Origin: Tritonibacter litoralis
GTDB lineage: Bacteria > Pseudomonadota > Alphaproteobacteria > Rhodobacterales > Rhodobacteraceae
Assembly: GCF_009496005.1 (NCBI RefSeq)
Contig: NZ_WIBF01000003.1
Location: forward strand, 124,001-188,000
Direction: 5' to 3'
Length of the DNA stretch: 64,000 nt
In this document: piece by piece, positions 26,995 through 37,232 of the stretch
Layout of the letters: the number at the start of each line of letters is the position of its first letter
How positions within the stretch are numbered: the first letter of the stretch is position 1
Notes under the pieces: generated by a model
What the model was told of the DNA's origin: nothing
Databases searched by the model: none
The model's input: the letters and a program-made list of their open reading frames with translations, nothing else
Position numbers and translations under genes: made by a program

Positions 26995-29911
26995 AGACAC
27001 AACCACCCCACGTCTTTTTGGCGTGCCCTGCGGTGTTGATTTCCCAAAAGCGCTGGTCAATGGGCTGTTGACCCGCAGCACCGGCTTGCCTCCTGACGCT
27101 TTGGCACGCTGCGAAGTCATTTTGAACACCACCCGTATGACCCGCCGGGTGCGCCAACTGTTTGACGCGGGGCCGGCTGTGTTGTTGCCTCGTTTGACGT
27201 TGCTCGGCGGTCTCACTGCCGGATCACCGCTGCCGCCCGCCATTCCAGCCTTGCGCCGCCGACTGGAGCTGACGCAGCTGGTTAGCAAACTGTTGGACAC
27301 GCAGCCGGATCTTGCCTCGCGCGCTTCGCTTTATGATCTGGCGGACAGTCTTGCGGGTCTGATGGATGAAATGCAGGGCGAAGGTGTTTCAACCGATGTG
27401 ATCCGGGACTTGGACGTCACGGACCAATCAGGCCACTGGGCGCGCGCCCAAAGCTTTATTGGCATCGCAGATCAGCTGGTGGCGTTACATGATGACGCCA
27501 TGGACAAAGAAGCGCGCCAACGTCAGCTTGTCACCGATTTGATCGCCCGTTGGCAGGACACCCCACCCCAACATCCCATCATCCTGGCCGGCTCTACCGG
27601 CTCACGCGGCACCACATTGATGCTGATGAAAGCCATCGCACAGTTGCCCCAAGGCGCGGTCATTTTACCGGGCTTTGACTTTGACCAACCAGATGCGGTC
27701 TGGGCCGAGCTCGACAATCCCCTCACGTCCGAGGATCACCCGCAGTACCGGTTCCACAAGATCCTGCGCGATCTGGAGATGTCTTCAGGAGATGTAACCC
27801 CCTGGTCATCAGACCAACCAGCCGCCCCGGCCCGCAACCGCCTCATTTCGCTGGCACTGCGGCCCGCGCCTGTCACCGATGCTTGGATGCGCGAAGGACC
27901 CAAGTTGCAGGACCTGGGAACCGCGACAGAACATCTGACATTGGTAGAGGCCGACGGCCCCCGAGCCGAAGCACTTGCCATTGCTTTGCGTTTGCGCCAA
28001 GCAGCCGAAGACGGCCAGACAGCGGCGTTGATCACACCTGATCGGATGCTGACACGTCAGGTCGCCTCAGCCTTGGATCAATGGGACATCCTGCCGGACG
28101 ACTCGGCGGGTGTGCCCCTGCAGCTTACACCTCCAGGCCGGTTCTTGCGCCATGTGGCCAGGCTGTTTTCGCGGACGCTGACCTCGGACCAACTGCTGAC
28201 CTTGCTGAAACACCCGCTGACCCACAGCGGCGCAGAGCGGGGCAAACATCTGCTGCACACCCGTGATCTGGAACTACACATCCGCCGAAATGGCCCGCCA
28301 TTTCCGGATGGTGCAAGTTTCACACGTTTTGGCACCGCACGCGACCTGACTCCCGGCTGGATCGATTGGCTGTCCCATTGTTTTGACGCCCAAGTTGTTG
28401 CACATACGTTGCCTTTGTCGGATTGGATGATCCGTCTGCGTATCCTGGCGGAGACCATTGCAGCGGGTCCACAAGCGCCTGATGCAAGCGGCGGGTTGTG
28501 GGACCAGAAAGCCGGCCGCGAAGCCCTTCGGATTGTCGAGGAATTGGAGGGTGAGGCCCATCACGGCGGCGATCTGTCGGCCCGTGATTTTGGCGATCTT
28601 CTTGGCGCGCTCTTGTCCCAGGATGAAGTGCGCGACCGCGACGCGCCTTATGGATCGATCATGATCTGGGGCACGCTCGAGGCTCGGGTTCAAGGCGCGG
28701 ATCTTCTGATCCTTGGTGGCTTGAACGAGGGCAGCTGGCCCGAAGCCGCCAGCCCCGATCCCTGGCTCAATCGACAAATGCGCAGCCAGGCAGGTTTGTT
28801 GCTACCGGAACGCCGTATCGGCCTGGCCGCCCATGATTTCCAACAGGCCATCGCCGGCGCTGAAGTCTGGCTGACCCGCGCCAAACGCACGGATGAGGCA
28901 GACACTGTTCCTTCGCGCTGGCTAAACCGGATGACGAACCTGTTGTCGGGCCTTCCTGAACAACAAGGGCCTGCGCAGCTGGATGCCATGCGCAGGCGGG
29001 GTCAAACCTGGCTTGACTGGGCGCGGGCATTGGAGAAACCCACACCAATTGCACCCGCTGGACGCCCCTCCCCCCGTCCTCCTGTTTCTGCGCGACCGCG
29101 CAAACTGTCGGTGACAGAAATCCCGCGGCTGATCCGGGATCCTTATGCGATCTACGCCAAACATGTGCTGCGCTTAAAACCGTTGAACCCGTTGGTGCAA
29201 GAACCTGACGCCCTGTTACGCGGGATTGTGCTGCACCGGGTGTTTGAGCTGTTTGTGAAACAAACGCTTGCGGATGACACAGCGCTCTCGCCAGAGGTTC
29301 TGATCGAAACCGCCCTAAAAGAGCTGGAGGCCCATGTACCCTGGCCCGTCGCCCGCAGCCTGTGGATGTCCCGGATTCGCCGCATTGCGCGGGCCTTTGT
29401 TGAGGGCGAACAAAACCGGCAACAGCGCGCCACGCCTGCCTTGTTCGAAGGCGAAGGTCACGCGCGTTTGGATCCCTTGGATTTCACCTTGACCTGCCGC
29501 GCCGACCGTATTGACCGTGATGCGCGGGGCATGCTGCATCTGTTTGACTATAAAACCGGGGCTCCACCCACCGTGGCCATGCAAAAGAAATTCGACAAAC
29601 AACTGCTGATCGAGGCTGCCTTGGTTGAACAAGGTGGCTTTGAAGCCCTTGGCCCCGGTGAGGTTCAAAGCGCTGCCTTCCTGGGTCTTGGCAACACCTT
29701 AAAAGAAGTGACCGCCCCGTTGGACAGCGATCCACCAGATCAGGTCTGGGACGAGCTGAAAGAGTTGATCAGTGCTTACTTCGACCCTAACCAAGGGTAT
29801 TCGAGCCGAAGTATGATGCACAAGGACGACCAATTGGGCGACTACGACCACTTGGCGCGCTATGGTGAATGGGATCGCAGCACCGACCCCACGCCGGAGG
29901 ATCTGTTATGA
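26987..29911 (+). CDS. addB: Double-strand break repair protein AddB
   Basis: A 974-residue protein of the alphaproteobacterial AddB type. The N-terminal part lacks a canonical functional helicase core. The middle has the helicase-like pieces GSTGSRGTTLMLMKAIAQLP and MIWGTLEARVQGADLLILGGLNEGSWP. The C-terminus carries a RecB-type nuclease (RADRIDRDARGMLHLFDYKTG, with the catalytic Asp and Lys). With AddA it processes broken ends and loads RecA at Chi-like sites. Its stop overlaps the addA start (ATGA), typical of the pair. Confidence 0.95.
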   Translation: MFKDTTTPRLFGVPCGVDFPKALVNGLLTRSTGLPPDALARCEVILNTTRMTRRVRQLFDAGPAVLLPRLTLLGGLTAGSPLPPAIPALRRRLELTQLVSKLLDTQPDLASRASLYDLADSLAGLMDEMQGEGVSTDVIRDLDVTDQSGHWARAQSFIGIADQLVALHDDAMDKEARQRQLVTDLIARWQDTPPQHPIILAGSTGSRGTTLMLMKAIAQLPQGAVILPGFDFDQPDAVWAELDNPLTSEDHPQYRFHKILRDLEMSSGDVTPWSSDQPAAPARNRLISLALRPAPVTDAWMREGPKLQDLGTATEHLTLVEADGPRAEALAIALRLRQAAEDGQTAALITPDRMLTRQVASALDQWDILPDDSAGVPLQLTPPGRFLRHVARLFSRTLTSDQLLTLLKHPLTHSGAERGKHLLHTRDLELHIRRNGPPFPDGASFTRFGTARDLTPGWIDWLSHCFDAQVVAHTLPLSDWMIRLRILAETIAAGPQAPDASGGLWDQKAGREALRIVEELEGEAHHGGDLSARDFGDLLGALLSQDEVRDRDAPYGSIMIWGTLEARVQGADLLILGGLNEGSWPEAASPDPWLNRQMRSQAGLLLPERRIGLAAHDFQQAIAGAEVWLTRAKRTDEADTVPSRWLNRMTNLLSGLPEQQGPAQLDAMRRRGQTWLDWARALEKPTPIAPAGRPSPRPPVSARPRKLSVTEIPRLIRDPYAIYAKHVLRLKPLNPLVQEPDALLRGIVLHRVFELFVKQTLADDTALSPEVLIETALKELEAHVPWPVARSLWMSRIRRIARAFVEGEQNRQQRATPALFEGEGHARLDPLDFTLTCRADRIDRDARGMLHLFDYKTGAPPTVAMQKKFDKQLLIEAALVEQGGFEALGPGEVQSAAFLGLGNTLKEVTAPLDSDPPDQVWDELKELISAYFDPNQGYSSRSMMHKDDQLGDYDHLARYGEWDRSTDPTPEDLL

Positions 29912-32900
29912 GCGCACGCAACGCCGCATCCGAGGCGCAGTTTCGCGCCGCGCGCCCCGATGCCTCCACCTGGCTCTCCGCCAATGCCGGCTCTGGCAAG
30001 ACCAAAGTGCTGACAGATCGGGTGGCGCGGCTGCTGCTCAAAGGTGTGCAACCGCAACACATCCTTTGCCTGACCTATACCAAAGCCGCCGCCAGCGAGA
30101 TGCAAAACCGTCTGTTCAAACGTCTGGGTGAATGGGCCATGCTGCCGGATCCGAAACTGATGGATGCGCTGTTGGATCTGGGTGTGGAGCTGATCGACCA
30201 AGACCAAGAGCTGGCCCAGGCGCGTACCCTGTTTGCCCGCGCCATCGAAACCCCCGGCGGTTTGAAGATCCAGACGATCCACTCGTTTTGTGCAGCACTT
30301 TTGCGACGATTCCCGCTGGAGGCTGGTGTCAGCCCACAGTTTAGCGAGATGGAAGACCGCTCGATCGCCTTGTTGCAGACCGAGATTGTCGAAGATCTGG
30401 CCCAAACACAGGGCGAGCTCATCGATGCGCTGGCTTTTCATGTTGCCGACAGTGATTTTGCCACCCTGACCAGCGCGGTTGCGCAACAACGCGAGCATTT
30501 TGAAGCGCCTTTGGGGCGCACGGATCTATGCGCGCTGTTTGACCTGCCAGAGGGGTTTGACCACACTGCCCTGCGGGCTTCGGTGTTTCTAGGGGACGAA
30601 GGGGATCTGTTGCAGCGCCTGCGGGTGGTCCTGGCGACCGGTGGTGCAAATGATCAGAAAGCCGCGGCCAAGCTGAACAGCATTGGCGATCCTACCCTTG
30701 GCGATTTGCCAGTATTGGAATCTGTTTTTTTGACAGGCGCTGCGGCCAAAACGCCATTCTCCGCCAAAATTGGCAGCTTCCCAACCAAGAAACTACAAAA
30801 AGACCACCCGGACCTGATGGATCGGATCGAACCGTTTATGCGTCGGGTGGAAGAGGCGCGCGCCAACCGCTTGGCGCTGGACGCAGTTGACAAATCCGCA
30901 CTTCTACACCGTTTCGCCGCAGTGTTTCTGCCGGAGTATGAGCGCCGCAAACAGTTGCGCGGCTGGCTCGATTTTGATGATCTGGTGCTAAAGGCACGCG
31001 GGCTTTTGAACGATCAGGCCGTCGCGGCCTGGGTTTTGTATCGTCTGGACGGCGGCATCGATCATATTCTGGTGGATGAGGCCCAGGATACCAGCCCGGT
31101 ACAATGGGATGTTGTGGAAAAGCTGGCGCAGGAATTCACCGCCGGCGAAGGCGCGCGGTCCCAGGTCGAACGCACGATTTTTGTCGTCGGCGATATGAAA
31201 CAGTCGATTTACTCCTTCCAAGGGGCCGATCCAGATGCATTCCTGCGCATGAGGGAAGAGTTCGGAAATCGACTGTCTGAGGTTGGTAACAGGCTCTATA
31301 CAACATCACTTGAGTATTCGTTCCGCTCATCAGCCGCAATTTTGGGTCTGGTGGATGAGATTTTCAAAGACAGCCCAAACGCAGGATTTCATAAGGATGC
31401 GCTGCACCGCGCCTTTAAATCGGATCTTCCGGGGCGCGTGGATATTTGGCCTGCAATCGAAAAGGTTGACGACGAGGACAACCGCCATTGGACCGACCCC
31501 GTCGACCGCCCCAGTAAACGCCACCACACGGTTCTGCTGGCTGAGAAAATCGCGCATGAAATAAAGCGCATGATCGACACTGGCGAGACATTGCCCTGTG
31601 ACGGTCCAGAACGCGGCACCTTCCAACGCAGGCGGGTTCAGCCCGGTGATTTTCTGATCTTGGTGCAGCGTCGATCCGAATTGTTTTCGGAAATCATCCG
31701 TGCCTGTAAAGCGGCGCGTTTGCCAATTGCCGGCGCGGACCGGTTAAAAGTCGGCGCGGAGCTGGCCGTCAAGGACATCGCAGCCCTGTTGTCTTTCCTC
31801 GCCACGCCAGAGGACTCATTGTCGCTGGCCGCTGCTTTGCGGTCCCCTTTGTTTGGTTGGACCGAACAGGCGTTGTTTGATCTGTCGCACCGGCGCAGTT
31901 CACCGCATTTGTGGACCGCTCTGCGAGACCGTGCGGATGCCTTCCCCGAAACCATGGCGGTGTTAAATGACCTGCGGGACAATACCGATTTTCTGCGCCC
32001 CTTCGATCTGATCGAACGCATCCTGACGCGGCACAATGGCCGCCGGCAGTTGTTGGGCCGACTCGGGGCTGAGGCCGAAGACGGGATCAACGCCCTTTTG
32101 TCGCAAGCTTTGGCCTATGAACGATCCGAAATTCCAAGCCTCACCGGGTTTCTGGTTTGGATGCAGGCCGACGATCTGGAAATCAAACGGCAGATGGGTG
32201 CGGCCGGCAATATGATCCGGGTGATGTCAGTGCATGGCTCCAAAGGATTGGAAGCACCAATTGTGATCCTGCCGGACACCGCCAAACGCCGCGCGCCCCG
32301 CGATGATGAGATTATCCTGGCGGACGGCACGCCCCTATGGAAACTGCCCAAGGATCAGATGCCGCCCACGATGCTGACGGCCCGCGATCACAAGCTGGAA
32401 AAGCTCACCAACGAGCGGTTGCGCCTGCTCTATGTGGCGCTGACGCGGGCTGAAAAATGGCTGATCGTTGCCTCTGCCGGCGATTTAGCAAGCGATGGGG
32501 ACAGCTGGTATCAAATGATCGAACACGCCGCGCTGGCGCGTGGGGCAGTCAAACGCAATGATCCTGACCTTGGTCTGCGACTGAGCCACGGGGATTGGGA
32601 CGGGCTTGAGCGGGTTGACGTGGAAATGCCTGTGACGCCCGAGACCGCCCTGCCCCCGGTCTTTACCCGTCCCGCCCCCGAGTATGTCGCACCACCTGCC
32701 ACGCTCAGCCCATCGGATCTGGGTGGTGCCAAAGCATTGCCAGGTGAGCAAGGTCGCGACGAAGACGCCGCAAAAGCGCGCGGAACACAATTGCATCTGC
32801 TGCTTGAGCATTTGCCCCGACATCCCAAATCCAATTGGCATGACATTGCGACAAACCACGGCATCGCCCCGGACAGCGAGATTTATGAAGAGGCCGCACG

Positions 32901-33252
32901 TGTGATTTCCACCCCGGCGCTTGATTGGATCTTTGCGGATACGACCCTCGCCGAAGTCCCGATCTCGGCCACTTTGGATGAACAACGTTTGCATGGGGTT
33001 ATCGATCGGCTGATCGTACTGGAGGACCGGATTGTCGCCGTTGATTTCAAATCCAACGTTGTGGTGCCCAGCACGGCACAGGCCTGCCCGCTTGGTCTAT
33101 TGCGGCAAATGGGGGCCTATGCGCTGGCATTGGCGCAGATCTATCCTGACCGACCCATTCAAACGGGGATCCTGTGGACGGCAACCGCCGAATATATGGA
33201 ATTGCCACACGATCTTGTGTCACACTCTTACTTCCAGCGTCTGGAACCTTGA
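29908..33252 (+). CDS. addA: Double-strand break repair helicase AddA
   Basis: 1114 residues from ATG 29908, which overlaps the addB stop. It is a UvrD-type helicase: Walker A ANAGSGKTKVLTDRVARLL, motif Ia CLTYTKAAASEM, motif II LVDEAQDTSP, motif III GDMKQSIYSFQGADP, motif V MSVHGSKGLEAPIVIL, and motif VI RLLYVALTRAEKWL. A C-terminal RecB nuclease domain (IVAVDFKSNVVVP) follows. It forms the AddAB helicase-nuclease that replaces RecBCD in alphaproteobacteria. It is followed after 61 bp by trxA. Confidence 0.97.
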   Translation: MSARNAASEAQFRAARPDASTWLSANAGSGKTKVLTDRVARLLLKGVQPQHILCLTYTKAAASEMQNRLFKRLGEWAMLPDPKLMDALLDLGVELIDQDQELAQARTLFARAIETPGGLKIQTIHSFCAALLRRFPLEAGVSPQFSEMEDRSIALLQTEIVEDLAQTQGELIDALAFHVADSDFATLTSAVAQQREHFEAPLGRTDLCALFDLPEGFDHTALRASVFLGDEGDLLQRLRVVLATGGANDQKAAAKLNSIGDPTLGDLPVLESVFLTGAAAKTPFSAKIGSFPTKKLQKDHPDLMDRIEPFMRRVEEARANRLALDAVDKSALLHRFAAVFLPEYERRKQLRGWLDFDDLVLKARGLLNDQAVAAWVLYRLDGGIDHILVDEAQDTSPVQWDVVEKLAQEFTAGEGARSQVERTIFVVGDMKQSIYSFQGADPDAFLRMREEFGNRLSEVGNRLYTTSLEYSFRSSAAILGLVDEIFKDSPNAGFHKDALHRAFKSDLPGRVDIWPAIEKVDDEDNRHWTDPVDRPSKRHHTVLLAEKIAHEIKRMIDTGETLPCDGPERGTFQRRRVQPGDFLILVQRRSELFSEIIRACKAARLPIAGADRLKVGAELAVKDIAALLSFLATPEDSLSLAAALRSPLFGWTEQALFDLSHRRSSPHLWTALRDRADAFPETMAVLNDLRDNTDFLRPFDLIERILTRHNGRRQLLGRLGAEAEDGINALLSQALAYERSEIPSLTGFLVWMQADDLEIKRQMGAAGNMIRVMSVHGSKGLEAPIVILPDTAKRRAPRDDEIILADGTPLWKLPKDQMPPTMLTARDHKLEKLTNERLRLLYVALTRAEKWLIVASAGDLASDGDSWYQMIEHAALARGAVKRNDPDLGLRLSHGDWDGLERVDVEMPVTPETALPPVFTRPAPEYVAPPATLSPSDLGGAKALPGEQGRDEDAAKARGTQLHLLLEHLPRHPKSNWHDIATNHGIAPDSEIYEEAARVISTPALDWIFADTTLAEVPISATLDEQRLHGVIDRLIVLEDRIVAVDFKSNVVVPSTAQACPLGLLRQMGAYALALAQIYPDRPIQTGILWTATAEYMELPHDLVSHSYFQRLEP

Positions 33253-33313
33253 CGTAGGACACAGCGCTACCTAGGTTCCGAGTCCAGTTGCCAAACACTC
33301 AGGAGACAGTTTG

Positions 33314-33634
33314 ATGTCCACCGTTGCCGTAACCGACGCGACCTTTGACGCAGAGGTCAAGAATTCGGACGTACCCGTAGTAGTAGATTTTTGGGCCGAA
33401 TGGTGCGGCCCGTGTAAGCAGATTGGCCCGGCGCTTGAAGAGCTGGCGGCCGAATATGGCGATAAGGTCAAAATCGCCAAGGTCGATGTCGACAGCAACC
33501 CAAATGCAGCAGCTGCAATGGGTGTGCGCGGCATCCCAGCGCTGTTTATCTTCAAAGACGGCCAGGTTGTATCCAACCGCGCTGGCGCGGCTCCCAAAGC
33601 GGCACTGCAAAGTTGGATCGACGAAGCGATCTGA
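33314..33634 (+). CDS. trxA: Thioredoxin
   Basis: 106 residues from ATG 33314, with AGGAG eight bases upstream. The classic active site is [15 protein letters not shown], with the cis-Pro in [13 protein letters not shown] and the C-terminal AALQSWID helix. It is a cytosolic disulfide reductant for ribonucleotide reductase, peroxiredoxins and others. It lies downstream of addA, an arrangement common in Rhodobacterales, and has its own terminator. Confidence 0.98.
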   Translation: MSTVAVTDATFDAEVKNSDVPVVVDFWAEWCGPCKQIGPALEELAAEYGDKVKIAKVDVDSNPNAAAAMGVRGIPALFIFKDGQVVSNRAGAAPKAALQSWIDEAI

Positions 33635-33663
33635 TCGCTGTCAAACAGACCAATAGAGATTTA

Positions 33664-33690
33664 AAGGGCGCCGGATGGGCGCCTTTTTTT
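33664..33690 (+). terminator. Rho-independent terminator of trxA
   Basis: AAAGGGCGCC pairs with GGCGCCTTTT around a short loop and runs into seven T residues, 30 bp after the trxA stop. Confidence 0.92.
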
Positions 33691-33710
33691 GAACCCGCTG
33701 ACCATCAGGC

Positions 33711-33739
33711 AAAAGAAAAGCCGCCGGAAACCGGCGGCT
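33711..33739 (-). terminator. Rho-independent terminator of the DUF1127 gene
   Basis: On the minus strand GCCGCCGG pairs with CCGGCGGC around a TTT loop and is followed by TTTTCTTTT. It faces the trxA terminator, so the two convergent units are separated by back-to-back hairpins. Confidence 0.9.
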
Positions 33740-33768
33740 GCGTCCTTTTTAAAGCGGGAAACCCAGCT

Positions 33769-33963
33769 TTAGATGTTGTGGACTTCGTAACGGGTCAGAC
33801 CGATGTCTTCCAATTGCTCATTGGTCAAACGAGACAGCTGGTCACGCGTCATGCGTTTTTCGTTCCAGCGTACAACGGCCTTCTTGGCCGCGAGAATTTG
33901 GTCCACCACACGGAGAATAGAGACTGCCCCGAGCGGCGCATGGGTGTTTGCAGTGATTGCCAT
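33769..33963 (-). CDS. DUF1127 small protein (YjiS-like)
   Basis: 64 residues from ATG 33963 (AAGGAT upstream). The frame is open to 34050, but the domain starts here. The C-terminal DUF1127 motif is present: RWNEKRMTRDQLSRLTNEQLEDIGLTRYEVHNI. These Arg-rich small proteins are abundant in alphaproteobacteria. Some bind RNA or affect phosphate and carbon metabolism and sRNA turnover. The role here is unknown. It is divergent from hslV. Confidence 0.88.
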   Translation of the reverse strand: MAITANTHAPLGAVSILRVVDQILAAKKAVVRWNEKRMTRDQLSRLTNEQLEDIGLTRYEVHNI

Positions 33964-34151
33964 TGCGCAGATCCTTAAATGAAACAGCCGACCCCATGTC
34001 GGTTGTAAGGCTTTACTTATGCCTGCGGTCTGAGTCTCACAATTGCTCATATTTCAGGCCGGATTTGCACGTAGTGCATATCTGATGAGCAGTTTGTAAA
34101 CTCTTGACATGGAAGCGACACGCAACGTGAGAAAGCGACAAAAACCGGCCA

Positions 34152-34184
34152 CCCTTGTGCCCGCTGTCATGTGAATCCATATAG
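34152..34184 (+). promoter_or_regulatory. Possible heat-shock (RpoH-type) promoter of hslVU
   Basis: CCCTTG at 34152-34157 and CCATATAG at 34177-34184 resemble the -35 and -10 of RpoH promoters (CTTG ... CCCATNT), with the spacer at the long end. It lies 25 bp upstream of the hslV start, and hslVU is a classical heat-shock operon. The match is approximate. Confidence 0.35.
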
Positions 34185-34208
34185 TGGGCAAGAAGAGTGG
34201 AGAGAAAA

Positions 34209-34766
34209 ATGGCTGACACGGAATTTCCAGGCTGGCACGGCACCACGATTATCGGGGTCAAAAAAGGTGATGAGATTGTCATCGCCGGCGACGGTCAGGT
34301 GTCGCTGGGACAGACCGTGATCAAAGGCACAGCCCGCAAAGTGCGCCGTTTGTCCCCCGGTGGATATGACGTTGTGGCCGGCTTTGCAGGCTCAACCGCG
34401 GATGCATTCACCCTGTTGGAGCGCCTTGAAGCCAAATTGGAAGCCACACCCGGTCAGCTGGCCCGCGCAAGTGTGGAATTGGCCAAGGATTGGCGCACCG
34501 ACAAATATCTGCAAAAGCTGGAAGCGATGCTGATCGTTACTGACGGTGCGGATCTCTTTGTCATCACAGGTGCTGGTGATGTTTTGGAACCTGAACACAA
34601 TGTGGCGGCCATTGGATCAGGCGGAAACTATGCATTGGCAGCTGCGCGCGCCATGATGGACAGCGACAAAACCGCCGAAGAGGTCGCCCGCGCGGCAATG
34701 GCGATCGCAGCGGACATCTGTGTGTATACAAATGGAAACCTCACGGTCGAAAGTATCCAGAAATGA
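34209..34766 (+). CDS. hslV: ATP-dependent protease peptidase subunit HslV (ClpQ)
   Basis: 185 residues from ATG 34209 (GGAGAG upstream). The propeptide [11 protein letters not shown] precedes the catalytic N-terminal Thr12 ([21 protein letters not shown]). A proteasome-like fold is evident through [28 protein letters not shown] and [15 protein letters not shown]. HslV dodecamers degrade unfolded proteins delivered by HslU. Its stop overlaps the following membrane-protein gene (ATGA). Confidence 0.97.
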   Translation: MADTEFPGWHGTTIIGVKKGDEIVIAGDGQVSLGQTVIKGTARKVRRLSPGGYDVVAGFAGSTADAFTLLERLEAKLEATPGQLARASVELAKDWRTDKYLQKLEAMLIVTDGADLFVITGAGDVLEPEHNVAAIGSGGNYALAAARAMMDSDKTAEEVARAAMAIAADICVYTNGNLTVESIQK

Positions 34767-35827
34767 TTGGTCCTGACGACCTTCGCGCAGCCGTTGGCTC
34801 TGGTCTGCTCAGTGAAGCACAGGCGGCCTCACTCAAAGCTTTGGCAGAAACCCGAAGCGGCGCACGTCAGGATCTCGCCGCTGGTGACGAACCTTTTGAG
34901 CTGTTCAAGGGCTTCAATGAGATTTTCATCGTCATTGGCCTTTGTATCCTTGCGTCGGGCTGGATTGGCGTGAACAGCATTGCCTTGATTGGCCAGATTG
35001 GCGACGTCACAGGCCAGGTTATGATTTCGGCAATTCTGGCAGCAGCGGTGTTGTGGGGCCTGTCCGAATATTTCATCCGCAAACGCAGAATGGTAGCACC
35101 GGCAATTGCATTGTCGGTTATGTTTGCCGCCAATTCAGGTGCCGGCCTGAACGCGTGGCTGGCGTCGCCGTTTATGGTGGCTCAGCAAGACTACAGCAGC
35201 CTGACGCTACCCCTGTTCCTCTCCACTCTGGCAATCTTTGTCTTTTGGCTACGATTCAAAGTGCCGTTTGCCATGGCGCTGATCGCCTTTGGTATCTTCA
35301 GCTTGGCCATCCTTTTGGGCGGTATTCAGGCCGGCGTTCCGGCCGAATTCACGGACCTGTTTCTATTGTCCGCCAATGGCCCCTTTGCCTGGATCACCTT
35401 GCTGATTGGAGCAGGCGTCTTTGCCGTTGCCATGTGGTTTGACCTCAGCGATCCGCATCGGGTCACCCGCCGTTCGGCCCAAGGGTTTTGGCTGCATGTG
35501 GTCGCAGCGCCAGCTTTGGTGAACACAATCGCTTTGTCTCTGCTCGAAGCGGATACGGCGATGTCGAACCTCCTGCTGCTCTGCATTCTCGTTCTTTTTG
35601 CGGTAGTGGCCATTGTGATCGACCGGCGATCCTTCCTGATTGCGGCAATTGGGTATATCGTGACCCTAGCCGCTACTGTTTTTGAAGGGCAGGGCGCTGC
35701 AACAATCGTGTTGCTGTTGGGTGTGTTTCTCGTTGGTCTTGGCGCGTTTTGGACCGCTATTCGGGCAAAGCTTCTCTCTCTTGTTTCGGGTGTTCTGCCG
35801 ATCGACCGGCTGCCCCCCTCTTACTGA
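34763..35827 (+). CDS. DUF2157-like polytopic membrane protein between hslV and hslU
   Basis: 354 residues. A short soluble N-terminus ([23 protein letters not shown], typical of DUF2157) is followed by about ten hydrophobic helices from residue 50 to the end. I see no catalytic motif. It overlaps hslV by 4 bp and ends 12 bp before hslU, so it must be co-transcribed with the protease. Its role is unknown. Possible links are membrane-protein quality control or heat-stress membrane function, both only inferred from context. Confidence 0.72.
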   Translation: MIGPDDLRAAVGSGLLSEAQAASLKALAETRSGARQDLAAGDEPFELFKGFNEIFIVIGLCILASGWIGVNSIALIGQIGDVTGQVMISAILAAAVLWGLSEYFIRKRRMVAPAIALSVMFAANSGAGLNAWLASPFMVAQQDYSSLTLPLFLSTLAIFVFWLRFKVPFAMALIAFGIFSLAILLGGIQAGVPAEFTDLFLLSANGPFAWITLLIGAGVFAVAMWFDLSDPHRVTRRSAQGFWLHVVAAPALVNTIALSLLEADTAMSNLLLLCILVLFAVVAIVIDRRSFLIAAIGYIVTLAATVFEGQGAATIVLLLGVFLVGLGAFWTAIRAKLLSLVSGVLPIDRLPPSY

Positions 35828-35839
35828 TCAAGGTACATC

Positions 35840-37150
35840 ATGACTGACCTCACGCCTCGGGAAATTGTCTCGGAACTGGATCGTTTTATCATTGGCCAGA
35901 AAGAGGCCAAACGGGCCGTCGCCGTTGCTTTGCGCGACCGCTGGCGTCGGAAAATGTTGCCAGATGACATCCGCGATGAAGTGTTTCCCAAAAACATCCT
36001 GATGATCGGCCCCACCGGTGTTGGCAAAACCGAAATCTCACGGCGACTGGCGAAACTGGCCCGTGCGCCGTTTATCAAAGTTGAGGCCACCAAGTTTACC
36101 GAAGTTGGTTACGTCGGCCGCGATGTGGAACAGATTGTGCGTGATCTTGTCGATGCCGCAATCCTGCAAACCCGCGAACATATGCGCGAAGACGTGCGTA
36201 CCAAGGCGCATAAAGCAGCCGAAGACCGCGTTCTGGCGGCCATCGCCGGCGAAGGCGCGCGTGAAGCAACGCTAACTATGTTTCGCAAAAAGCTGATCGC
36301 GGGCGAGCTGGACGACACCATTATCGAACTGGACGTGGCCGATACGTCCAACCCGATGGGCAACATGTTCGAAATTCCCGGCCAACCGGGTGCCGGCGCA
36401 GGTATGATGAACCTGGGCGATCTATTTGGCAAAGCCATGGGTGGACGCACTGTTCGCAAAAAGCTGACAGTCTCTCAAAGCTATGACGTGCTGATCGAGG
36501 AAGAGGCCGACAAGCTTTTGGATGATGAAACCGTCACCCGCACCGCGATGGAGTCCGTTGAACAAAACGGCATCGTGTTCCTGGATGAAATCGACAAGGT
36601 TTGTGCCCGATCAGATGCCCGCGGGGGCGATGTCAGCCGCGAAGGTGTCCAGCGTGATCTGCTACCATTGATCGAAGGAACAACCGTCAGCACCAAACAT
36701 GGCCCAATCAAAACGGACCACATCCTGTTTATTGCATCCGGTGCGTTCCACGTGGCCAAACCGTCAGACTTGTTGCCGGAACTGCAAGGCCGACTGCCCA
36801 TCCGCGTCAACCTGCGTGCCCTCACCGAGGCGGATTTCATCCGTATCCTGACCGAGACGGACAATGCGCTGACCCGGCAATACACAGCGCTGATGAACAC
36901 CGAAAGCGTTGACGTGAGCTTTACCGAAGACGGCATCGCCGCCTTGGCCAAAATGGCGGCAGAGGTCAATCAATCGGTCGAGAATATCGGCGCGCGCAGG
37001 CTTTATACCGTGATGGAGCGGGTGTTTGAGGAGCTGTCCTTTAACGCGCCTGACCGTGGCGGAGAGAAAGTAGTGGTGAACGCGAAGTTTGTCGGCGACA
37101 ACCTTGCGGATCTTGCAACGTCCGGCGATCTGAGCCGATACGTGCTCTGA
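35840..37150 (+). CDS. hslU: ATP-dependent protease ATPase subunit HslU (ClpY)
   Basis: A 436-residue AAA+ unfoldase. It begins [34 protein letters not shown]. Walker A is [19 protein letters not shown], the pore loop is [10 protein letters not shown], Walker B is [10 protein letters not shown], and sensor 2 is [19 protein letters not shown]. The intermediate I-domain (about 110-240) is present, and the C-terminal LSRYVL inserts into HslV. Length is standard. Confidence 0.98.
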   Translation: MTDLTPREIVSELDRFIIGQKEAKRAVAVALRDRWRRKMLPDDIRDEVFPKNILMIGPTGVGKTEISRRLAKLARAPFIKVEATKFTEVGYVGRDVEQIVRDLVDAAILQTREHMREDVRTKAHKAAEDRVLAAIAGEGAREATLTMFRKKLIAGELDDTIIELDVADTSNPMGNMFEIPGQPGAGAGMMNLGDLFGKAMGGRTVRKKLTVSQSYDVLIEEEADKLLDDETVTRTAMESVEQNGIVFLDEIDKVCARSDARGGDVSREGVQRDLLPLIEGTTVSTKHGPIKTDHILFIASGAFHVAKPSDLLPELQGRLPIRVNLRALTEADFIRILTETDNALTRQYTALMNTESVDVSFTEDGIAALAKMAAEVNQSVENIGARRLYTVMERVFEELSFNAPDRGGEKVVVNAKFVGDNLADLATSGDLSRYVL

Positions 37151-37232
37151 CAGGGCCAAAGGATTGTTAAAGACTGGACTTTGGCGGCAGCGCGGATAGC
37201 CTGTCGCCAAAATACATATTTAAGGTTGGGTG

